DNA from: Polyangiaceae bacterium | GTDB taxonomy: Bacteria; Myxococcota_A; Polyangia; Polyangiales; Polyangiaceae | Length of the DNA: 52,489 nt | NCBI GenBank assembly: GCA_029266615.1 | Contig: JAQSWN010000012.1 | Coordinates: forward strand, 1-52,489 | Direction of reading: 5' to 3' | Shown: one piece after another, positions 17,364 to 27,252 of the stretch | How positions within the stretch are numbered: the stretch's first letter is position 1 | Layout: each line of letters begins with the position of its first letter | Program-made: the position numbers and the translations under genes | Notes under the pieces: generated by a model | What the model saw: the letters and a program-made list of their open reading frames with translations, nothing else | Told to the model about the DNA's origin: nothing | The model's database searches: none

Positions 17364-18757
17364 TGTTCCGCGGCCGCGTTCGGCACGTGCATTTCATCGG
17401 GGTCGGCGGCATCGGGATGAGCGGCCTGGCGGAAATCTTGCGCACGCTGGAGTTCGATGTCTCCGGCTCGGACCTGCGTGAGGGCGAAAATACCCGTAAT
17501 CTGCAGCGTCTCGGGGTGCGTATCGACGTCGGGCACCGGGCAGAGAACGTGCACGGGGCGGACGTCGTCGTTTATACGAGCGCGGTGAGCCCGGACAATC
17601 CGGAGCTGCTGGAAGCCAAGCAGCACGGCATCCCCGCCATCGCCCGCGCGGAGATGCTGGCCGAGCTGATGCGCGTAAAATATGGCATCGCGATCGCCGG
17701 CTCGCACGGCAAGACGACGACGACGTCGCTGGTGGCCACCATCTTGCGCAACGCCGGTTACGATCCGACCGTGGTCGTTGGTGGGCGTATGGCGTCGCTC
17801 AGCTCCAATGCGAGGCTGGGCGCGGGCGACCTGCTCGTCGCGGAAGCGGACGAGAGTGACGGCTCCTTCCTTCGCTTGACGCCGACGATCGCGGTCGTAA
17901 CCAACATCGACCCGGAGCACCTCGACTTTTACAAGACCCACGAAGCGGTCAAAGAAGCGTTCGTCGCGTTCTTGGAGAAGGTGCCGTTTTATGGCCTTTC
18001 CGTGCTCTGCTTGGACCATCCGCACGTGCAGGACCTCTTGCCGCGCATTCACCGCCGGCACGTCACTTACGGCCTTTCGTCGCAAGCTCAATACTCGGCG
18101 CGGAATATCAATTTTCGCGGCCTTTCCACCAGCTTCGTCGCCTACCGGCGCGGGGAGCCGCTTGGCGAGTTCACGGTGCGCATGCCCGGGCAGCACAACG
18201 TGCTGAACACCTTGGCCGCGATCGCGGTGGCGGACGAGCTGGAGGTCCCGCTGGACGTCATGAAGGAAGCTCTCGCCACCTTTCACGGCGTCGCCCGGCG
18301 CTTCTCGATCGTGGACGAAGCCGAGGGGGTCACGTTGGTCGACGACTACGGTCATCACCCCGCCGAGATCGAGGCCACGTTGTCCGCGGCGCGCAACGCT
18401 TACGACAAGCGCGTGCTCGTCGCCTTCCAGCCGCACCGATTCACCCGCACCGAGAGCCTGTGGGACGACTTCACTCGGGCCTTCAACAAGGCGGACGTCG
18501 TGCTGGTGTGCGATATTTATGCGGCGGGCGAGAAACCGATCCCCGGCATCAACTCGGAGCGGCTGGCCAAGGCCATCGCCGAACACGGCCACGGGGCCGT
18601 CCGCTACGTGCGCGACCGCGCGGAGCTCGCCGCGGAGTTGGCCCGTCAGGCCCGTCCGGGTGATGTGGTGATCGCCTTGGGCGCTGGTGACGTGAACAAG
18701 GTGCTGTCGCCGGTGGCAGCCGACATCCGCGCCCGGGCTGGAAAGCCGAGCCCATGA
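17363..18757 (+). CDS. murC: UDP-MurNAc:L-alanine ligase MurC
   Basis: The 464-residue protein opens with [17 protein letters not shown], followed by the ATP loop GSHGKTTTT (K117), [19 protein letters not shown], the FHGVARRF block and [10 protein letters not shown], then FQPHRFTRT. This is a complete MurC. It adds the first L-alanine to UDP-MurNAc. ATG 17363 shares its A with the murG stop; the longer frame upstream is a shadow of murG. The next gene is ftsQ by ATGA overlap, with neither murB nor ddl between them. Confidence 0.96.
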   Translation: MFRGRVRHVHFIGVGGIGMSGLAEILRTLEFDVSGSDLREGENTRNLQRLGVRIDVGHRAENVHGADVVVYTSAVSPDNPELLEAKQHGIPAIARAEMLAELMRVKYGIAIAGSHGKTTTTSLVATILRNAGYDPTVVVGGRMASLSSNARLGAGDLLVAEADESDGSFLRLTPTIAVVTNIDPEHLDFYKTHEAVKEAFVAFLEKVPFYGLSVLCLDHPHVQDLLPRIHRRHVTYGLSSQAQYSARNINFRGLSTSFVAYRRGEPLGEFTVRMPGQHNVLNTLAAIAVADELEVPLDVMKEALATFHGVARRFSIVDEAEGVTLVDDYGHHPAEIEATLSAARNAYDKRVLVAFQPHRFTRTESLWDDFTRAFNKADVVLVCDIYAAGEKPIPGINSERLAKAIAEHGHGAVRYVRDRAELAAELARQARPGDVVIALGAGDVNKVLSPVAADIRARAGKPSP

Positions 18758-19644
18758 GCCCCCGAGCCCGAGTCGCCCCGCACGGTGCGCTGCGCGCCCC
18801 CGACGAATCCTTTTCGTTCGAAGGCGCTGACGACGAGGAGCCGAGCGAACCCCTGAGTGATCGAAACCCCCCCGGCCGCGGTGGTCCGTGGAAAAAGGTG
18901 CTGGCGGCCCTGCGCCTCGGTTTGGGGCTTTCCCTGGTCATCGGCACGTCCGTCTCCGTCGCGTACAGCGTGCGGCATTACGCGCTCACCAGCCCTCGCT
19001 TCTCCATTCGGGAGGTGCACCTGGTCGGGGGCAAGCGCGTCGCCCCGCAGCAGGCGCAAGATCAGGCCGGGGTGGTGCTGGGCAACAACGTTTTCGCGCT
19101 GGACACGGCCGCGGCCGAGAAGAAGCTGCTCGAAAACCCGTGGATTGCGGAGGCGCGTGTCACACGGGACCTGCCCCGAACCCTGCGCATCGAGATCAAG
19201 GAGCGGGAGCCGGCGGCTCTCTCGGTGTTCAACGACCGGCTTTACCTGGTGACCGCCGACGGTGAGCCGTTCAAGGCGCTCTCCCCCGGGGACCCCGCTG
19301 ATTTCCCGCTCATCACGGGCGCCAGTGTCGACGGCTTGTCCCGTGACCGAGCTCGGGAGCTGGACCGAGTCAAGGTCGGGCTCGAGGTCCTGGAGCAGTA
19401 TGGTCGCGTGCCGCTCAGCAAGACCCAGCCGGCGCAAGAGGTGCACCTGGCGGACTCGGGGGACGTCACGCTCACCGCGGGCAAAGAGGGCATCACGTTC
19501 GAGCTCGGCAAGGACGGTTACCGGCGCAAGTTGCTCATGGGCGAGCAGGTCGTGGCCGAGATGCGCAAGAAGGGCCGCTCGCCCGGCATCGTGTTTCTTG
19601 ACAACCAGGCGCACCCCGAGCGCGTCGTCGTCCGGATGCGGTAG
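18754..19644 (+). CDS. ftsQ: Cell division protein FtsQ
   Basis: The 296-residue bitopic protein has a charged cytoplasmic tail of about 45 residues, one membrane segment ([18 protein letters not shown], about residues 52-70), a POTRA domain starting at [14 protein letters not shown], and the FtsQ beta-domain with [12 protein letters not shown] and [14 protein letters not shown]. FtsQ with FtsB and FtsL links early and late divisome proteins. It overlaps murC by four bases. A 135-bp spacer separates it from ftsA, the first real gap in the cluster, so ftsA-ftsZ may have an extra promoter. Confidence 0.9.
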   Translation: MSPRARVAPHGALRAPDESFSFEGADDEEPSEPLSDRNPPGRGGPWKKVLAALRLGLGLSLVIGTSVSVAYSVRHYALTSPRFSIREVHLVGGKRVAPQQAQDQAGVVLGNNVFALDTAAAEKKLLENPWIAEARVTRDLPRTLRIEIKEREPAALSVFNDRLYLVTADGEPFKALSPGDPADFPLITGASVDGLSRDRARELDRVKVGLEVLEQYGRVPLSKTQPAQEVHLADSGDVTLTAGKEGITFELGKDGYRRKLLMGEQVVAEMRKKGRSPGIVFLDNQAHPERVVVRMR

Positions 19645-19779
19645 CACCATGGTCCGAAGAACGACCCCCAACTGCTTGATTTCTTGTGCCGAAACTTGGC
19701 CAGGTAAAAGCCTGCATGGCAGCGTCGCCCTCATCGTTCGGACGGCATTTCCGGCCGAGGGTACGAGTCAAGACCAGCC

Positions 19780-21057
19780 ATGAGAACCCCCGTCACCCAT
19801 AGCGAAATCGTCGTCGGCCTCGACCTCGGCACCACCAAGGTGTCGGCGGTGGTCGGCGAGGTGGACGCGGATGGAATCACCATCTTGGGCGTCGGCAACG
19901 TTCCCTGCCGCGGCCTCCGTAAAGGCGTCGTCTCGAACATCGAGTGGACGATGCGGAGCGTGCGCGAGGCCATCGAAGCCGCGCAGACCATGGCCGGCGT
20001 CGAGATCAAAACCGTGTACGCCGGAATCGCCGGCAGCCACATCCGCAGCCAAGCGTCCGATGGCGTGTGCGCCATCGCGGGGCGCGAGGTAACGCGCACG
20101 GACCTGGACCGCGTGCTCGAAGGCGCGCGCGCGATTCCGGTCGATGCCGATCGCATGATCTTGCACGCGCTACCGCGCGAGTACGTGGTCGACGCGCAAG
20201 ACGGAATCCGCGACCCGGTGGGCATGAGCGGCGTGCGCCTGCAGGCGCGCGTGAACCTCGTCACCGCGGCCACGTCGTGCGTGCAAAACGTGATTCGCTG
20301 CGTCGAGCGCTGCGGCCTTACGGTGGCAGACGTCGTGCTGGAGCCGTTGGCGAGCGCGGACGCGGTGCTCAGCGAAGACGAGAAAGAGATTGGCGTCGCC
20401 GTCATCGACATCGGCGGTGGCACGACCGATCTCTTGCTCTACGCAGACGGGGGCATCGCCCACACGTCGATCATCCCCGCTGGTGGCAACAACATCACGA
20501 GCGACGTCGCGGCGGGGCTGCGCACCCCCATGGCCGAGGCCGAGCGTCTCAAGCGCAACTACGGCTGCGCCCTCGGACGCATGATCTCCGACGAAGAGGA
20601 GATCGAGGTCCCGGGCGTCGGCGGTCACTCCCCGCGGCGCGTGGCGCGCCGCCTGCTCAGCGACATCATCGAGCCGCGCGTGGAAGAGATCTTCGCGGAG
20701 GCCCGCCGCCGCATCGAAGAGACGGGCTTGCTCGAGCAGGTCAGCTCGGGGTGCGTGCTCACCGGCGGCGCCGCCCTGATGGAGGGCATGGTCGAGTGCG
20801 CCGAGGAAATCCTGGGCATGCCGGTGCGGCTCGGCTTCCCGGTGGGAGTGAAGGGCATCGTGCAGCTCGTGCAGGGGCCGCAGTACGCGACGGGCGTGGG
20901 CCTGCTCCGTTATGGAGCGCAGCAGCTCGCCGATCGCGCCGCCCACCAGGCGCCGGCCGAGCGGGGCCGCGTGCAGAGCCAGGTGGAGGACGCCGACCTC
21001 GGCGCTCATGCCGGCGGCAAGAGTGGATTTTGGAATTGGTTCCGCGCGGCTTTCTGA
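19780..21057 (+). CDS. ftsA: Cell division actin-like protein FtsA
   Basis: The 425-residue actin-fold ATPase shows the phosphate-1 motif VGLDLGTTKVSAVVGE, the phosphate-2 block VIDIGGGTTD and the adenosine block VLTGGAALMEG. The C-terminal tail GFWNWFRAAF fits the amphipathic membrane-targeting helix that tethers FtsZ to the inner membrane. It follows a 135-bp spacer; an additional promoter there is plausible, but no hexamer pair convinced me. Confidence 0.95.
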   Translation: MRTPVTHSEIVVGLDLGTTKVSAVVGEVDADGITILGVGNVPCRGLRKGVVSNIEWTMRSVREAIEAAQTMAGVEIKTVYAGIAGSHIRSQASDGVCAIAGREVTRTDLDRVLEGARAIPVDADRMILHALPREYVVDAQDGIRDPVGMSGVRLQARVNLVTAATSCVQNVIRCVERCGLTVADVVLEPLASADAVLSEDEKEIGVAVIDIGGGTTDLLLYADGGIAHTSIIPAGGNNITSDVAAGLRTPMAEAERLKRNYGCALGRMISDEEEIEVPGVGGHSPRRVARRLLSDIIEPRVEEIFAEARRRIEETGLLEQVSSGCVLTGGAALMEGMVECAEEILGMPVRLGFPVGVKGIVQLVQGPQYATGVGLLRYGAQQLADRAAHQAPAERGRVQSQVEDADLGAHAGGKSGFWNWFRAAF

Positions 21058-21236
21058 GCCGTCGGACTCGCTTTTCGTTACGCAGCTTTACTTAACGACA
21101 CTACCCAAAAAACGAAGACACGAAGACCCAACAACGGTCGACACGCAAAGCAAACGCGACGCCAGTGATGGCTAGGGAAGGCAGACCCGAAAACGCGAGC
21201 GCCAGCGAGACGTCCGGGCCCGGGAGGCAAGGGACC

Positions 21237-22496
21237 ATGAGTTTCTCAATCGAATTTGCAGACGAAGCACGCGCTTACAACGCTCGGATCAAGGTCATCG
21301 GCGTGGGCGGTTCCGGTGGGAACGCCATCAACACGATGATCCATTTCGGCCTGGAAGGCGTGGAGTTCATCACCGTCAATACGGACGCGCAGGCGCTCGG
21401 TAGCAACTCCGCCGCCGAAAAGATCTCCATCGGTCAGAACGTGACGCGTGGCCTCGGCGCCGGCGCCGACCCAGAGCGCGGCCGCAAGGCGGCGCTCGAG
21501 GACGTGCAGCGCCTAAAGGACGTCGTGCAGGGCGCGGACATGGTCTTCGTGACCGCCGGCATGGGCGGCGGCACCGGCACGGGCGCGGCCCCCGTCATCG
21601 CCCAGCTCGCTCGCGAGGCAGGCGCGCTCACCGTGGGCGTGGTCACCAAGCCGTTCGGCTTCGAAGGCCGTCAGCGCGCTCGGCGCGCCGAGCAGGGCCT
21701 CATCGCGCTCAGCGAGCACGTCGACACGCTCATCACGATTCCCAACGAGAAGCTGATGATGATCGCGGACGCCGATATGACGTTCGTGGAGGCGTTCCGC
21801 AAGGCGGACGAGGTCCTGTTCCAAGCCGTCAAGGGCATCAGCGACCTCATCATGCTGGACGGCATCGTCAACGTGGATTTCGCGGACGTCCGCACCGTGA
21901 TGGCGGGCATGGGCCGCGCCCTCATGGGTACCGGCTGCGCCAAGGGCGAGGGCCGCGCGCGGCTCGCGGCCGAGCAGGCCATCTGCTCGCCGCTGCTCGA
22001 CAACATCTCGGTCGAGGGAGCCACGGGGGTGCTGATCAACGTGGTCGGTGGCCCCGACATGAAGATGCGTGAAATCCAAGAAGCCGCCTCGCTCGTTCAG
22101 GAGCAAGCGCACGAGGACGCCAACATCATCTTCGGTGCCAGCATCGACGAGTCGATGTCCGACACGCTCAAGGTCACGGTCATCGCGACGGGCTTCCAGC
22201 AGGTGGACGCCGAGATCCCGGTGGAAATGTCCCGCGAGGTACGGCGGCCGAACCCGGCCGCGGCTGGCTCCGTGGTACCGGCGCCGCGTTCGCAGAGCGC
22301 ATCGCGTCCCGAGTTGCGCGAGGCCCTCCCGGCCCTCTCGACGCGGCGTCCCCAGGCTCCGGCCGTCCAGGTGCACGCCTCCGGCGGCAGCCGCGACAGC
22401 CAAATGGGGCTCCCGGTGCGGGACCGAATCACCTTCCCGTCGAACCTCGACACCGATTGGGACACGCCGGCCTTCCAGCGTCGTCAAAGCGGCTGA
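21237..22496 (+). CDS. ftsZ: Cell division tubulin-like GTPase FtsZ
   Basis: The 419-residue protein has the N-terminal [13 protein letters not shown], the tubulin signature GGGTGTG at 110-116, the synergy-loop [11 protein letters not shown] and a variable linker. The C-terminal conserved peptide is close to DTPAFQRRQ, where many species have DIPAFLR. FtsZ polymerises into the Z-ring. GGGAGG at 21222-21227 supports ATG 21237 rather than the GTG 72 bases upstream. The 179-bp spacer after ftsA is A-rich for this genome (21080-21150) and may hold a promoter or leader. Confidence 0.96.
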   Translation: MSFSIEFADEARAYNARIKVIGVGGSGGNAINTMIHFGLEGVEFITVNTDAQALGSNSAAEKISIGQNVTRGLGAGADPERGRKAALEDVQRLKDVVQGADMVFVTAGMGGGTGTGAAPVIAQLAREAGALTVGVVTKPFGFEGRQRARRAEQGLIALSEHVDTLITIPNEKLMMIADADMTFVEAFRKADEVLFQAVKGISDLIMLDGIVNVDFADVRTVMAGMGRALMGTGCAKGEGRARLAAEQAICSPLLDNISVEGATGVLINVVGGPDMKMREIQEAASLVQEQAHEDANIIFGASIDESMSDTLKVTVIATGFQQVDAEIPVEMSREVRRPNPAAAGSVVPAPRSQSASRPELREALPALSTRRPQAPAVQVHASGGSRDSQMGLPVRDRITFPSNLDTDWDTPAFQRRQSG

Positions 22497-22518
22497 TCGA
22501 CATTATCAACACCCTCCC

Positions 22519-22542
22519 AGCTCGGGGCTCCGGCTCCGAGCT
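22519..22542. repeat. Small hairpin downstream of ftsZ
   Basis: AGCTCGG at 22519-22525 pairs with CCGAGCT at 22536-22542, and pairing extends with one mismatch. It starts 23 bp after the ftsZ stop and precedes a stronger hairpin, so it may assist termination. Confidence 0.45.
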
Positions 22543-22579
22543 GACATGACACGGTTACGATCTTCGTTTGGGTATGTGA

Positions 22580-22611
22580 GAACGCCCTGGCCCCTCCCAG
22601 CCAGGGCGTTC
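22580..22611. terminator. Terminator-like hairpin after ftsZ
   Basis: A perfect 12-bp stem, GAACGCCCTGGC (22580-22591) with GCCAGGGCGTTC (22600-22611), has an 8-nt loop. It lies between the convergent ftsZ and the coiled-coil gene and could serve both. There is no clear T-run after either arm. Confidence 0.7.
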
Positions 22612-22644
22612 GCCTATTTCGGCGCCGGTAAGGCCCGAGCTAGG

Positions 22645-23307
22645 TCACTCGGCGCCGAGCGACGCTTCGACCGGAGCCGCTGCCAGCCCGTTGGTCAGCG
22701 GCGTGACCTCGGCCGGAGTTCCGTCCGCGTTCACTGCGGGGGGTGATGCGTCGTTTCGAGCCAGCTTTTCGATCTGGCCGTCGCGCTTCCGCTTGTGGAC
22801 GAACAGCTGAGGCGGGGAATTGGCGGACTGCCCGGTCCCGCGACGAGACTTGGGGGCGGCCAGACCGTCGAAGTCCAGGGGGAGTTGGCGGGCGGGACGC
22901 TTGCGAGTCGCCTCGCGGAGGCGGCGGCGCTCTGCTTCTAGCTCCTGCTTGAGCGCCACGCGCTCCTGCTTCAGCCGGTCGTGCTCGGCTTGCCGCTCTT
23001 GCTGCTCTGCCTCACGCTGGGCTTTGACGCGCTCTTTCTCTTCAAGGCGGGCGGCGCGCTTCTGCTCTCGGAGGCGCTGCTTGTCCGCCTTGGCCTTGGC
23101 CTTGGCCGCGACGCGGGCGGCGCGCTTCTGCTCGCGGAGCTGCTGCTTGTTCGCCTTGAGATCCGCCTTGTTTTCCTTGGCGGTTTGGCGTTGCGCCACG
23201 GCGAGCGCGCGTCCCACCTCGACGTCGATGTACTCTTGCGCGATCTCGAGCAAGTCGCTTGCGAACGCGTCGATGAAGCGGTCGAAGATCCGCTCAACCT
23301 CTGACAT
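22645..23307 (-). CDS. Lys/Arg/Glu-rich coiled-coil protein of unknown function
   Basis: The 220-residue protein begins MSEVERIFDRFIDAFASDLLE, a short globular or helical segment. It is followed by about 100 residues of near-continuous charged helix (KEERKRA-type, about residues 45-150) and then a low-complexity tail. The block LREQKRAAR occurs twice, 22 residues apart, and the underlying DNA is also duplicated (around 23047-23070 and 23113-23136). GAGG upstream supports ATG 23307 over ATG 23319. There are no signal peptide or membrane segments, so it is presumably cytoplasmic. It faces ftsZ convergently. Function unknown. Confidence 0.7.
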   Translation of the reverse strand: MSEVERIFDRFIDAFASDLLEIAQEYIDVEVGRALAVAQRQTAKENKADLKANKQQLREQKRAARVAAKAKAKADKQRLREQKRAARLEEKERVKAQREAEQQERQAEHDRLKQERVALKQELEAERRRLREATRKRPARQLPLDFDGLAAPKSRRGTGQSANSPPQLFVHKRKRDGQIEKLARNDASPPAVNADGTPAEVTPLTNGLAAAPVEASLGAE

Positions 23308-23835
23308 GTAGAGCCTCACACATGCGTTTCGTGCCGTCGCGTCGGGGGCACCGCGACCATGCGTTCTTCTTGTTTCTGACTCTCGCGCTACGCAAGGGTC
23401 ACTTACGAACTTTCATTCCTACTAACGGCAAGGAATCGAATTTCTTTTGCCGCTTGCCGGTCCCACCGCGAGATGCGCTCCGAAAAACGAGCACCCGCGC
23501 CTACCGACTACCAGGCGTTATGCTAATCCCCGCGGGTCGTCAACAAAGATCTGCCGCAGAAATCCTCGGTGACAATCCTTAACTAGCAGCTTGCGTGCGC
23601 CGCAGTTGGGGCGCTTCGCAACTTTGAAATACCGCTCCTCTCAAGTCTGAAAGCACGGTGTGGGTTCGTGAGCCGCGACTACCGGCGGCCAGCGTGGCGC
23701 AAGTTTGACGGCGGAGGCGTAGCGACGCCGCCTACCTATTGTTCCTAGCGCCGTTTGCGCACATGGGGAGTGGCCAACGTTCCGTGCTAGCCTGACTGTG
23801 GCTTTTCGCGTCGTTTCCGCGTGGGCCGAGCCGTC
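23308..23835. other. 528-bp intergenic region between the coiled-coil gene and the kinase gene
   Basis: The region is richer in A/T than its surroundings and separates divergent genes, so it should hold two promoters, but none could be fixed. An inverted repeat with GGCAA and TTGCC ends spans about 23429-23454, and a GC-rich hairpin lies near 23709-23732. A plus-strand frame at 23322-23582 has no coding signal that I trust. No RNA gene was recognised. Confidence 0.5.
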
Positions 23836-25173
23836 ATGTCCGTGGACGTCAAGGTCGCCAGTACGCGCGCACAGGCGCGCATCGGGTCCGTCATCAAGGA
23901 CAAGTGGCGTCTCGACCGGTTGCTCGGCGTCGGCGGCATGGCCTGCGTTTACGCGGCCACTCATCGCAACAAGAAGCGGGCGGCCGTGAAAATGCTCCAC
24001 GTGGAGTACTCCAACGATCGGGGAATTCGCGACCGTTTTTTGCGTGAGGGCTACCTGGCCAACTCGGTCGGCCACCGCGGCGTGGTGACGGTAGATGACG
24101 ATGACATCGCCGAAGACGGCTCCGCGTTCATCGTGATGGAGCTCCTGGATGGCGAGACGCTGGAGCAGCGGTGGCGCCGCAAAGGGCACCGACTGCCTCT
24201 GGAAGAAGTTCTAGCCGTCGCCGATCAGGTGCTGGACGCGCTCGCCGCCGCCCATGACCAGGGCGTCGTCCACCGAGATCTCAAGCCGGAGAATCTGTTT
24301 CTGACGCGCGACCGCGTAGTCAAGCTCCTGGACTTCGGCATTGGGCGCTTGAAAGAGCTACAGCCGCTGCCGACCACGACGCTCTCCGGGGCAACCATGG
24401 GGACGCCGGCCTTCATGGCCCCCGAGCAGGCCAAAGGGCGCTGGGAAGACGTGGACGGTCAAACGGACCTTTGGGCGCTCGGGGCCACCCTCTTCACCTT
24501 GTTGACGGGTGAGTACGTCCACGAGGCGCAGACCGTCAACGAGACCCTGGCGCTGGCCGTGACTCGGCCCGCTCGTCCGATTCGAAGCGTGCGGCCCGAT
24601 TTGCCTGGGGTTGCTGCCGCGCTCATCGACCGTTCGCTTTCGTTTGCCAAAGCGCAGCGCTTCCCCGACGCGCGAGCCATGCAAGCCGAGGTGCGACGGG
24701 TTTACGCCGAGCTCTCTGGCAACGAAGGCACCCACCACAGCCCGCTCGCCGTCCCCGAGCCCGAGCCTTTGGTGCGACTCCCCGTGGCCCAAGAGGCGAC
24801 TGACCCCCGGCTGCGGTTCACCACCGCGCGCGGCGTCTCGGCGTCGGGCTTGCCGGCCCCCCGGCGCGCCGCCTGGGCGCCCGTCTCGACTCGGCGCTGG
24901 GTTCTCTGGGGCGGCGTCATGAGCTTTTCGCTCTTGCTCGTCGTCTTGATGCGCGAGTGGGCGAGCTCGAGAGGGGAGGACCCGCCCAGCGCGCCCCCTG
25001 TCAGCGCCATCGTCGCGCCGGTCGGGGCGGCTCCCGCACCTGCGCCGCCCGAAGCGAGCGCGCCCGTACCTCACGTTTCCGTGGATCAGCTCCCTCAAGA
25101 ACCGCGCAAGAAGTCCGGAGCAGGCGCAGGAACGCCGGCGAAGAAGGACGATCCCTTCGCTCGCCGGCGGTGA
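23836..25173 (+). CDS. Membrane-anchored Ser/Thr protein kinase
   Basis: The 445-residue protein has a complete kinase domain over about residues 20-290: glycine loop LGVGGMACVY, lysine in AAVKMLH, HRDLKPENL (catalytic D148), LLDFGIG, and the activation-loop end GTPAFMAPEQA. A single membrane segment (WVLWGGVMSFSLLLVVL, about residues 353-370) leads to a short Ala/Pro-rich outer part with no known sensor domain. Such kinases are numerous in myxobacteria. The start could also be GTG 23821; neither has a clear ribosome site. Substrate unknown; the neighbours do not indicate one. Confidence 0.9.
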   Translation: MSVDVKVASTRAQARIGSVIKDKWRLDRLLGVGGMACVYAATHRNKKRAAVKMLHVEYSNDRGIRDRFLREGYLANSVGHRGVVTVDDDDIAEDGSAFIVMELLDGETLEQRWRRKGHRLPLEEVLAVADQVLDALAAAHDQGVVHRDLKPENLFLTRDRVVKLLDFGIGRLKELQPLPTTTLSGATMGTPAFMAPEQAKGRWEDVDGQTDLWALGATLFTLLTGEYVHEAQTVNETLALAVTRPARPIRSVRPDLPGVAAALIDRSLSFAKAQRFPDARAMQAEVRRVYAELSGNEGTHHSPLAVPEPEPLVRLPVAQEATDPRLRFTTARGVSASGLPAPRRAAWAPVSTRRWVLWGGVMSFSLLLVVLMREWASSRGEDPPSAPPVSAIVAPVGAAPAPAPPEASAPVPHVSVDQLPQEPRKKSGAGAGTPAKKDDPFARRR

Positions 25174-25185
25174 TTCGCTGACTCG

Positions 25186-25211
25186 CTGACTTCGCGCTGG
25201 GCGCGAGTCAG
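25186..25211. terminator. Hairpin downstream of the kinase gene
   Basis: CTGACT plus CGCGC (25186-25197, one bulged T) pairs with GCGCG plus AGTCAG (25201-25211) around a 3-nt loop, 12 bp after the kinase stop. Only a short TT follows. It is a likely terminator. The rest of the 159-bp gap (25174-25332) holds degenerate ACTGCC direct repeats near 25288-25330. Confidence 0.6.
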
Positions 25212-25332
25212 TTAGCAGCTAGCAGTTCGTGGTGGTCGGCTGCGCGATCGCTGAGTCTGTGGGACCTCGCAGGGCGCCGACCGCCGCTTGCAGAAAACTG
25301 CCGACTGCCAACCCACTGCCCACTGCCAACGC

Positions 25333-26370
25333 TCACATCGTCCCGCCGGCGCCGCCGCCGCTCGCGGCCCCGCCGCCGCCGTTTGCCGCGCCGCCGCCGC
25401 CGCTCGCGGAGCCTCCCGCGCCGCCGCCGCCGCCGCCGCCGTTGTTGCCCATCTCACCCATAGCCATGAAGCGTACGCCATCGACCCAGACGTCGAAGCT
25501 CGCCGGTGTCGTCCCCATCGTATCGTGGTTGAACGAGAAGTTGATGTCGCGGATGCGGTTCGGGTTGAACGGGATTGCGGAGCCCAGGCCCCATGCTGGC
25601 CCCTGAAAGTCCGTCCACGGGATCTTGACCTCGGTCCAGTCTTCGGTGATTGAGATAACGGTGCGGTGTCCGCTGTAACACTCGGAGCCCATGACCTTGT
25701 CGTTGCAGCACGAGCCGGCGCCGGGCAGCACATCCGGCATGCGCGCCTGGATCATGATCTTGTCCGTGCCTTCCTGCACCGCGGTCGTGCCCTTGATCCA
25801 AAACGCGACGCCGCTGTAGGCGGAGGCGTCGAACGACGCCGCCGTGCCATTCAAGAAAGCGGCCAAGGAGGCGCCCCAGCCCGTCAGCCCTTCGCCCTTC
25901 ACGTGCAGTGCGGCGCCCATTTTGCCGCCAGTTACGGGGGCAAGCATCATCGTGTTGGTCGGGGTGATGGTACCCAACGCGGTCGTCGCGGTGTCCTTGC
26001 CAAAGTCCCACGAGCCCATGCCGGTGCCAGCCGGAGCGAACATGGTGTTGGTGTCGTCCAAGTCGTCGATCACGAGGTTGGTGCCGTCGCCCTTCTTGGC
26101 GCCAGGGACCGGAGTGCAAGCCGGGGCGCCGCCCGCGGCGGAGCCACCACTGCCTGTACCACCGGCGGTGGTCCCCGTCCCGGCAGTCGCGTTGCCACTG
26201 CCGGAGGTGCCCACGGTGGAGCCCGACACGCCGAGGCTACCGGAGACGCCGGTACCGCTGCCCGATGCGCCGTCGTCACGACTTCCGTCGTCGCCGCCGC
26301 CACAAGCACCGAGGAGGGTCAATCCCAGGGCCGAAGCCCCGAACAGCAAGATCGAAGTCGCGTTGCGCAT
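25333..26370 (-). CDS. Lipoprotein with a carbohydrate-binding-like beta-sandwich and a poly-Gly tail
   Basis: The 345-residue protein starts at MRNATSIL; an earlier in-frame start 12 codons upstream would spoil the signal peptide. Its lipobox LLGAC gives acylated C23. A Gly/Ser/Thr linker follows (about 24-80). The folded part has LVIDDLDDTNTMF, YSGVAFWIKG, WTEVKIPWTDFQG and FDVWVDGVRF, the strand pattern of CBM11/CIA30-like galactose-binding domains. It ends in about 35 residues of almost pure Gly/Ala/Ser. Probably exposed at the cell surface; ligand unknown. Confidence 0.75.
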   Translation of the reverse strand: MRNATSILLFGASALGLTLLGACGGGDDGSRDDGASGSGTGVSGSLGVSGSTVGTSGSGNATAGTGTTAGGTGSGGSAAGGAPACTPVPGAKKGDGTNLVIDDLDDTNTMFAPAGTGMGSWDFGKDTATTALGTITPTNTMMLAPVTGGKMGAALHVKGEGLTGWGASLAAFLNGTAASFDASAYSGVAFWIKGTTAVQEGTDKIMIQARMPDVLPGAGSCCNDKVMGSECYSGHRTVISITEDWTEVKIPWTDFQGPAWGLGSAIPFNPNRIRDINFSFNHDTMGTTPASFDVWVDGVRFMAMGEMGNNGGGGGGGAGGSASGGGGAANGGGGAASGGGAGGTM

Positions 26371-26482
26371 GCTTCGGTAATGACACCCCGCGAGTAGCAC
26401 CGTCAACGCGGGGAGAAGTTTCGGCCACTACCTTGATAAGATCGGATCGAAGGTGAGCCGGAATTGCCGAAGAAATCCGTGT

Positions 26483-27238
26483 TTATCGGGTGCTGGCGAT
26501 GTCGGTGGCGGCCTTGCGATCGATCGTGCTGAACGCCTCGATCACTTTCGTGATCATTTCGAATTCACGACTCAAGCTAACGAGTTGAGTCATGCCTTGA
26601 ACCGCGTTCGCGTTGGACTGCTCGACGCAGCCGTTGGCGACGGCGCCATCGTAGATCTTGGGGGCGCCGGCTTGAGGCGTGGCGCGCAAGAGCACATGGC
26701 CTTCCTTCTGTAAGCCGCCCAAATTGTCGAACTTGACGATCCGCAGCTTGCCCAGCGTCTGCTCGCCCGTCAGTGAGTCGCCAGCGACGATCTGGCCTTG
26801 GCTGTCGATGCGAATGTTGGGCCGAGTTGCGTCGACGCGAATCGGGCGCTGGTTGTCACCGAGGACGGGCGCGCCGTCCGGCAGCACGAGCGCGCCATCC
26901 TGAGTCAGGCGGAAGCTGCCCGCGCGGGTGTATCGCTCGCCTTGCGGGGTGGACACCGCGAAGAATCCGTTAGGGTCCTCGATGGCGGCGTCGAGTGGCT
27001 TGCCCGAGTCGACGATCTGCCCGGCGTTGAACGTGGGCACGTTGTTGCGCGTGATCGCGTAGCGATAAGACTGAGTGCCGCGCGTGCCGTCGACCGCGTT
27101 GGCGAGCGTCTGCCTGAAAACGGCCGTCTCCGCGCGAAAGCCCGGTGTGGTCGCGTTGGCCACATTGTCGGCCGCGACGTCCAGCGCGTTGGTCTTGCCG
27201 ACCGCACCCGAGGCTGCTGACCAGATACCGGTGCTCAT
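26483..27238 (-). CDS. flgF: Flagellar basal-body rod protein FlgF
   Basis: The 251-residue protein has the N-terminal rod/hook signature ALDVAADNVANATTPGFR and the C-terminal counterpart SNANAVQGMTQLVSLSREFEMITKVIEAF. These two coiled ends interlock in the flagellar axial structure. The middle block GFFAVSTPQGERYTRAGSF is typical of FlgF/FlgG. Its length and lack of the longer FlgG insert favour the proximal-rod protein FlgF, but FlgG cannot be fully excluded. It is transcribed away from the HDOD-like gene across a 180-bp divergent spacer. Confidence 0.85.
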   Translation of the reverse strand: MSTGIWSAASGAVGKTNALDVAADNVANATTPGFRAETAVFRQTLANAVDGTRGTQSYRYAITRNNVPTFNAGQIVDSGKPLDAAIEDPNGFFAVSTPQGERYTRAGSFRLTQDGALVLPDGAPVLGDNQRPIRVDATRPNIRIDSQGQIVAGDSLTGEQTLGKLRIVKFDNLGGLQKEGHVLLRATPQAGAPKIYDGAVANGCVEQSNANAVQGMTQLVSLSREFEMITKVIEAFSTIDRKAATDIASTR

Positions 27239-27252
27239 GGTGCGGTACCTTC

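Noticed and set aside
17321..18592. 423-codon minus-strand open frame
   Set aside because: It is a shadow of murC, which has every Mur-ligase motif on the plus strand.
23322..23582. 86-codon plus-strand open frame
   Set aside because: Its composition does not look coding, it has no ribosome site or recognisable motif, and it lies in an A/T-rich promoter spacer.
25288..25330. ACTGCC direct repeats as a mobile-element end
   Set aside because: The copies are short and irregular, and there is no transposase or matching inverted end nearby.
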